9,502 nt of DNA from Chloroflexota bacterium (GTDB lineage: Bacteria; Chloroflexota; Dehalococcoidia; Lucifugimonadales; Lucifugimonadaceae), in NCBI GenBank assembly GCA_009837685.1, contig VXTA01000281.1, positions 1,805 through 11,306 on the forward strand. Direction: 5' to 3'. Within the stretch, counting starts at the first letter, position 1, and every line of letters starts with the position of its first letter. Positions 7,826-9,502 of this stretch are shown piece after piece. The position numbers were made by a program, and so were the translations under genes. Below the pieces are notes generated by a model. The model worked only from the letters and a program-made list of their open reading frames with translations. It searched no databases and was not told where the DNA came from.

Positions 7826-7844
7826 AATATACTACATGCCCGAC
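7826..7844 (-). promoter_or_regulatory. Candidate nrdR promoter -10 overlapped by a second NrdR half-box
   Basis: On the minus strand 7831-7826 reads TATATT, a five-of-six match to a -10 hexamer, but with no recognisable -35 at 17 nt. The plus strand at 7829-7844 begins ATACTACAT, which matches the left half of the NrdR consensus at seven of nine positions and echoes ACACCACAT of the first box; the right half does not match. Its centre is 31 bp from that of the first box, the usual spacing for paired NrdR boxes. The -10 assignment is weaker than the box. Confidence 0.35.
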
Positions 7845-7966
7845 ATCACGCGCCCAGAGTTTTGTCTGCAATTTACAAGGAATTGCGATAATTACGCGCT
7901 CGATCCTCGACTATGATTCGAACCTCTGGCCCGAGCGCCAACTACGACTTCGATCGCAGAAACAGA

Positions 7967-8011
7967 ACCGGATTGCGCGAATCGCAGGGCTTATCGCGCG
8001 ATATTACCGGT
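7967..8011 (-). terminator. Possible hairpin at the ftsZ 3' end
   Basis: Two nested complementary arm pairs flank the ftsZ stop codon: ACCGG (7967-7971) with CCGGT (8007-8011), and GCGCGA (7975-7980) with TCGCGC (7994-7999). Transcribed from the minus strand they fold into an interrupted GC-rich stem with a 13-nt loop. What follows is only mildly T-rich (TCTGTTTCTG), so this is not a classical intrinsic terminator; it might be an RNA-stabilising 3' hairpin or a weak terminator separating ftsZ from nrdR. Confidence 0.3.
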
Positions 8012-9143
8012 CTCTAAGGAAGCGCTGATACTCGCGTTCTATCGACCGGTGCGAAGGCGGTATATTAAGATCGCTACTGTTTTCAAGTTCGGCTTGTGCC
8101 TTTTGCGCCCGCTCTTCGCCGTACGCGTCAACATCCGAAATATCTTCGAACCCGGTTGCGATTATGGTGATTTTCAGCTCGTTCTCCATCCGGAGGTCCT
8201 GAGTCGTACCAAAAATGATCTCCGCCTCAGGATGGACCTGCTGTTTCACGGTCTCCGAGATCTTTCGAACTTCTGCCATCATCAAATCGGGTCCGCTAGT
8301 GATGTTCAATAGCACTCCGGTCGCACCATCGATGCGGACTTCAAGCAACGGTGAGCTAAGGACAGACGTTATCGCCGCGTCCGTGCGATCAATTCCGTTT
8401 CCCTTGCCGATCGCCATCCACGCCGGGCCAGCATCATGCATCACCGTCCTCAGGTCCGCGAAATCTAAGTTAATCTCGCCAGGAAGCAGCAGCAACTCGG
8501 TGATCGACTGGATGCCCTGCCGCAAAACCTCGTCGGCCATCCGAAACGCTACCTCGACCGAGGTGTCAGGCGCCGATACCAGAAGCAATCGTTCGTTCGG
8601 GATGACGATCATCGTGTCGACTTCTTCGGCAAGGCGGTTCAGCCCCTCAGCGGCTTGTTGGTCCCGCTGATACCCCTCGAAGGGAAACGGCTTAGTGACC
8701 ACGCCGATCGTCAAGCAACCAAGTTCTCGCTTAGCGATGTTCGCGACGACTGGTGCACCACCGGTACCGGTTCCACCACCCATCCCGGCAGCTATGAAAA
8801 CCAGATCGGCACCACCCAAAACCTCGCGAATCTCCTCGCGGCTATCCAAAAAACACTCGCGTCCGATCTGTGGGTTCCCGCCAACACCGAGACCACCAGC
8901 GATACGATCGCCGACGCGCAGCCGAATCGACGCTTCGGTGTGCGCCAGCGCTTGGGCGTCAGTGTTCGCTGCGATGTACTCGACGCTCGGTATCCGACTT
9001 CGGTACATGCGTGTGAGCGCGTTCGAACCACCGCCGCCGACGCCTACAACCTTGATGTTGACTGACGGATTGCGCCTGCGCCTGATTGACGTTGATAGCG
9101 TGGTTGTCAACTTGAACTGATGCGCCCTTCGACACGCGAGCAA
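8004..9143 (-). CDS. ftsZ: Cell division protein FtsZ
   Basis: FtsZ is the tubulin-like GTPase that forms the cytokinetic ring at midcell. In the 379-codon frame the GTPase core is complete: VGVGGGGSNA (33-42), NTDAQAL (60-66), the tubulin signature GMGGGTGTGGAP (120-131) and the T7 catalytic loop NLDFADLRTVM (225-235) with Asp227 and Asp230; the second domain runs through IIFGTTQD and ITIIATGF to about residue 332. The linker is short (about 25 residues) and the tail ends DLNIPP...FLRDR. The longest frame begins at a TTG at 9143, with another TTG at 9110; neither has a proper Shine-Dalgarno. The first 27 codons are Arg-rich and lack coding character, whereas an overlapping frame from GTG at 9147 has it, so the true N-terminus is doubtful. 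The gene lies downstream of ftsA, the classical arrangement. Identity is certain; the start is not. Confidence 0.95.
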   Translation of the reverse strand: MLACRRAHQFKLTTTLSTSIRRRRNPSVNIKVVGVGGGGSNALTRMYRSRIPSVEYIAANTDAQALAHTEASIRLRVGDRIAGGLGVGGNPQIGRECFLDSREEIREVLGGADLVFIAAGMGGGTGTGGAPVVANIAKRELGCLTIGVVTKPFPFEGYQRDQQAAEGLNRLAEEVDTMIVIPNERLLLVSAPDTSVEVAFRMADEVLRQGIQSITELLLLPGEINLDFADLRTVMHDAGPAWMAIGKGNGIDRTDAAITSVLSSPLLEVRIDGATGVLLNITSGPDLMMAEVRKISETVKQQVHPEAEIIFGTTQDLRMENELKITIIATGFEDISDVDAYGEERAQKAQAELENSSDLNIPPSHRSIEREYQRFLRDR

Positions 9144-9147
9144 TCAC
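9064..9147 (-). other. Probable original FtsZ N-terminal coding segment in a shifted frame
   Basis: From a GTG at 9147 this frame encodes MIARVSKGASVQVDNHAI, then a short Asn/Gln/Ala-rich stretch, running up to the conserved NIKVVGVGGGG, which is in the next frame. Thirteen of its 28 codons begin with G, as expected for real coding sequence, against 2 of 27 in the overlapping FtsZ-frame extension. Skipping a single base near 9061-9070 (within TCCGTCAGTCAAC on the coding strand) would join it smoothly to the GTPase domain. A weak TAGG lies about eight bases before the GTG, and a TGA directly precedes it in frame. Confidence 0.5.
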
Positions 9148-9306
9148 TCAACAAGCCTACGTGCCAATAGCCTCGCGACACGCGCTTCGTAGCCGCTGAA
9201 CTTAACTTTACACTTCATAGCGCCCGCTGCTGAAGGTCGTCTAGTTCCGTCACGTCCACAAGCACAGGTCAAGCCCCACCCGCTGGGCCGCGCTTATCGC
9301 GGACGT

Positions 9307-9502
9307 CTATCGACCGAGCAGAGAGCGTATCTTGGCACCAACGCCAGCCGGTTCGCGATCATCCAGCGCAGGTTCTTCGCCATCTTCTGAAGTAGTGTGT
9401 AGTATCGTTATCGGCTTGCGTTCGACATGGTTGTCGCGGTCGATGCGATCCAAAGCCCGCAGAGCCATACAAATCGCGCCCGACATCGACGGATCGCTAA
9501 CC
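9307..9502 (-). CDS. ftsA: Cell division protein FtsA (C-terminal 64 residues; rest beyond window)
   Basis: FtsA is the actin-like protein that anchors FtsZ filaments to the cytoplasmic membrane. The frame enters from the right edge and ends at TAG 9307-9309, giving 64 residues. It opens with VSDPSMSGAICMALRALDR, which corresponds to the 'DP...A.GLAL' end of the actin-like fold shared by FtsA and PilM. An acidic disordered linker (EDGEEPALDDREP) follows, and the protein ends with GVGAKIRSLLGR, a short basic amphipathic helix like the membrane-targeting tail of FtsA. Position directly upstream of ftsZ, 163 nt apart on the same strand, makes FtsA by far the best reading. A PilM-like protein cannot be excluded from so short a piece. 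Confidence 0.75.
   Translation of the reverse strand, partial: VSDPSMSGAICMALRALDRIDRDNHVERKPITILHTTSEDGEEPALDDREPAGVGAKIRSLLGR

Noticed and set aside
1..9502. Mobile elements, CRISPR arrays, tRNA genes or phage defence genes
   Set aside because: I saw no transposase or integrase motifs, no regularly spaced repeats and no cloverleaf with a TTCGA-type arm flanked by suitable stems. All long frames are explained by housekeeping and transport genes.

Overview
This window looks like ordinary housekeeping chromosome from a free-living bacterium of intermediate G+C. I see no mobile element, CRISPR array, tRNA or rRNA. The gene order ftsA-ftsZ-nrdR-nrdJ (class II, B12-dependent ribonucleotide reductase) and the FtsZ start around NPSVNIKVVGVGGGGSNA suggest Chloroflexota, perhaps a Dehalococcoidia/SAR202-like lineage. 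That placement is inference from gene order and remembered family resemblance, without any search.

Layout: (1) Positions 1-704, minus strand, hold proC (pyrroline-5-carboxylate reductase, proline biosynthesis), cut by the window's left edge. (2) Positions 705-986 are a divergent intergenic region with weak promoter-like hexamers facing both ways. (3) Positions 987-3567, plus strand, are a tight three-gene ABC-2 exporter operon: one ATPase and two different six-helix-type permeases, joined by a TTGA overlap and then a 2-nt gap. (4) The rest is on the minus strand and converges on the exporter operon with only 6 nt between stop codons. Read in transcription order from the right edge it holds: the ftsA 3' end (9502-9307), ftsZ (9143-8004), a 263-nt regulatory gap, nrdR (7737-7186), nrdJ (7125-4636) and a PdxA-family dehydrogenase (4581-3574).

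The genes fit growth and division functions. FtsA tethers FtsZ filaments to the membrane. NrdR represses ribonucleotide reductase genes when deoxyribonucleotides are plentiful, and nrdJ, directly downstream, encodes the reductase. A good match to the NrdR box lies in front of nrdR, with a half-match exactly 31 bp away centre to centre, so the nrdR-nrdJ(-pdxA) unit is probably autoregulated.

I found no wholly new system. The points that most deserve a second look are: the 5' end of ftsZ, where coding character switches frame just before the conserved GTPase domain; the FtsZ C-terminal tail, which looks like the usual FtsA-binding peptide split by about 11 residues; the PdxA-like enzyme, which keeps its metal ligands but has changes at two substrate-contacting positions; and the NrdR box pair.
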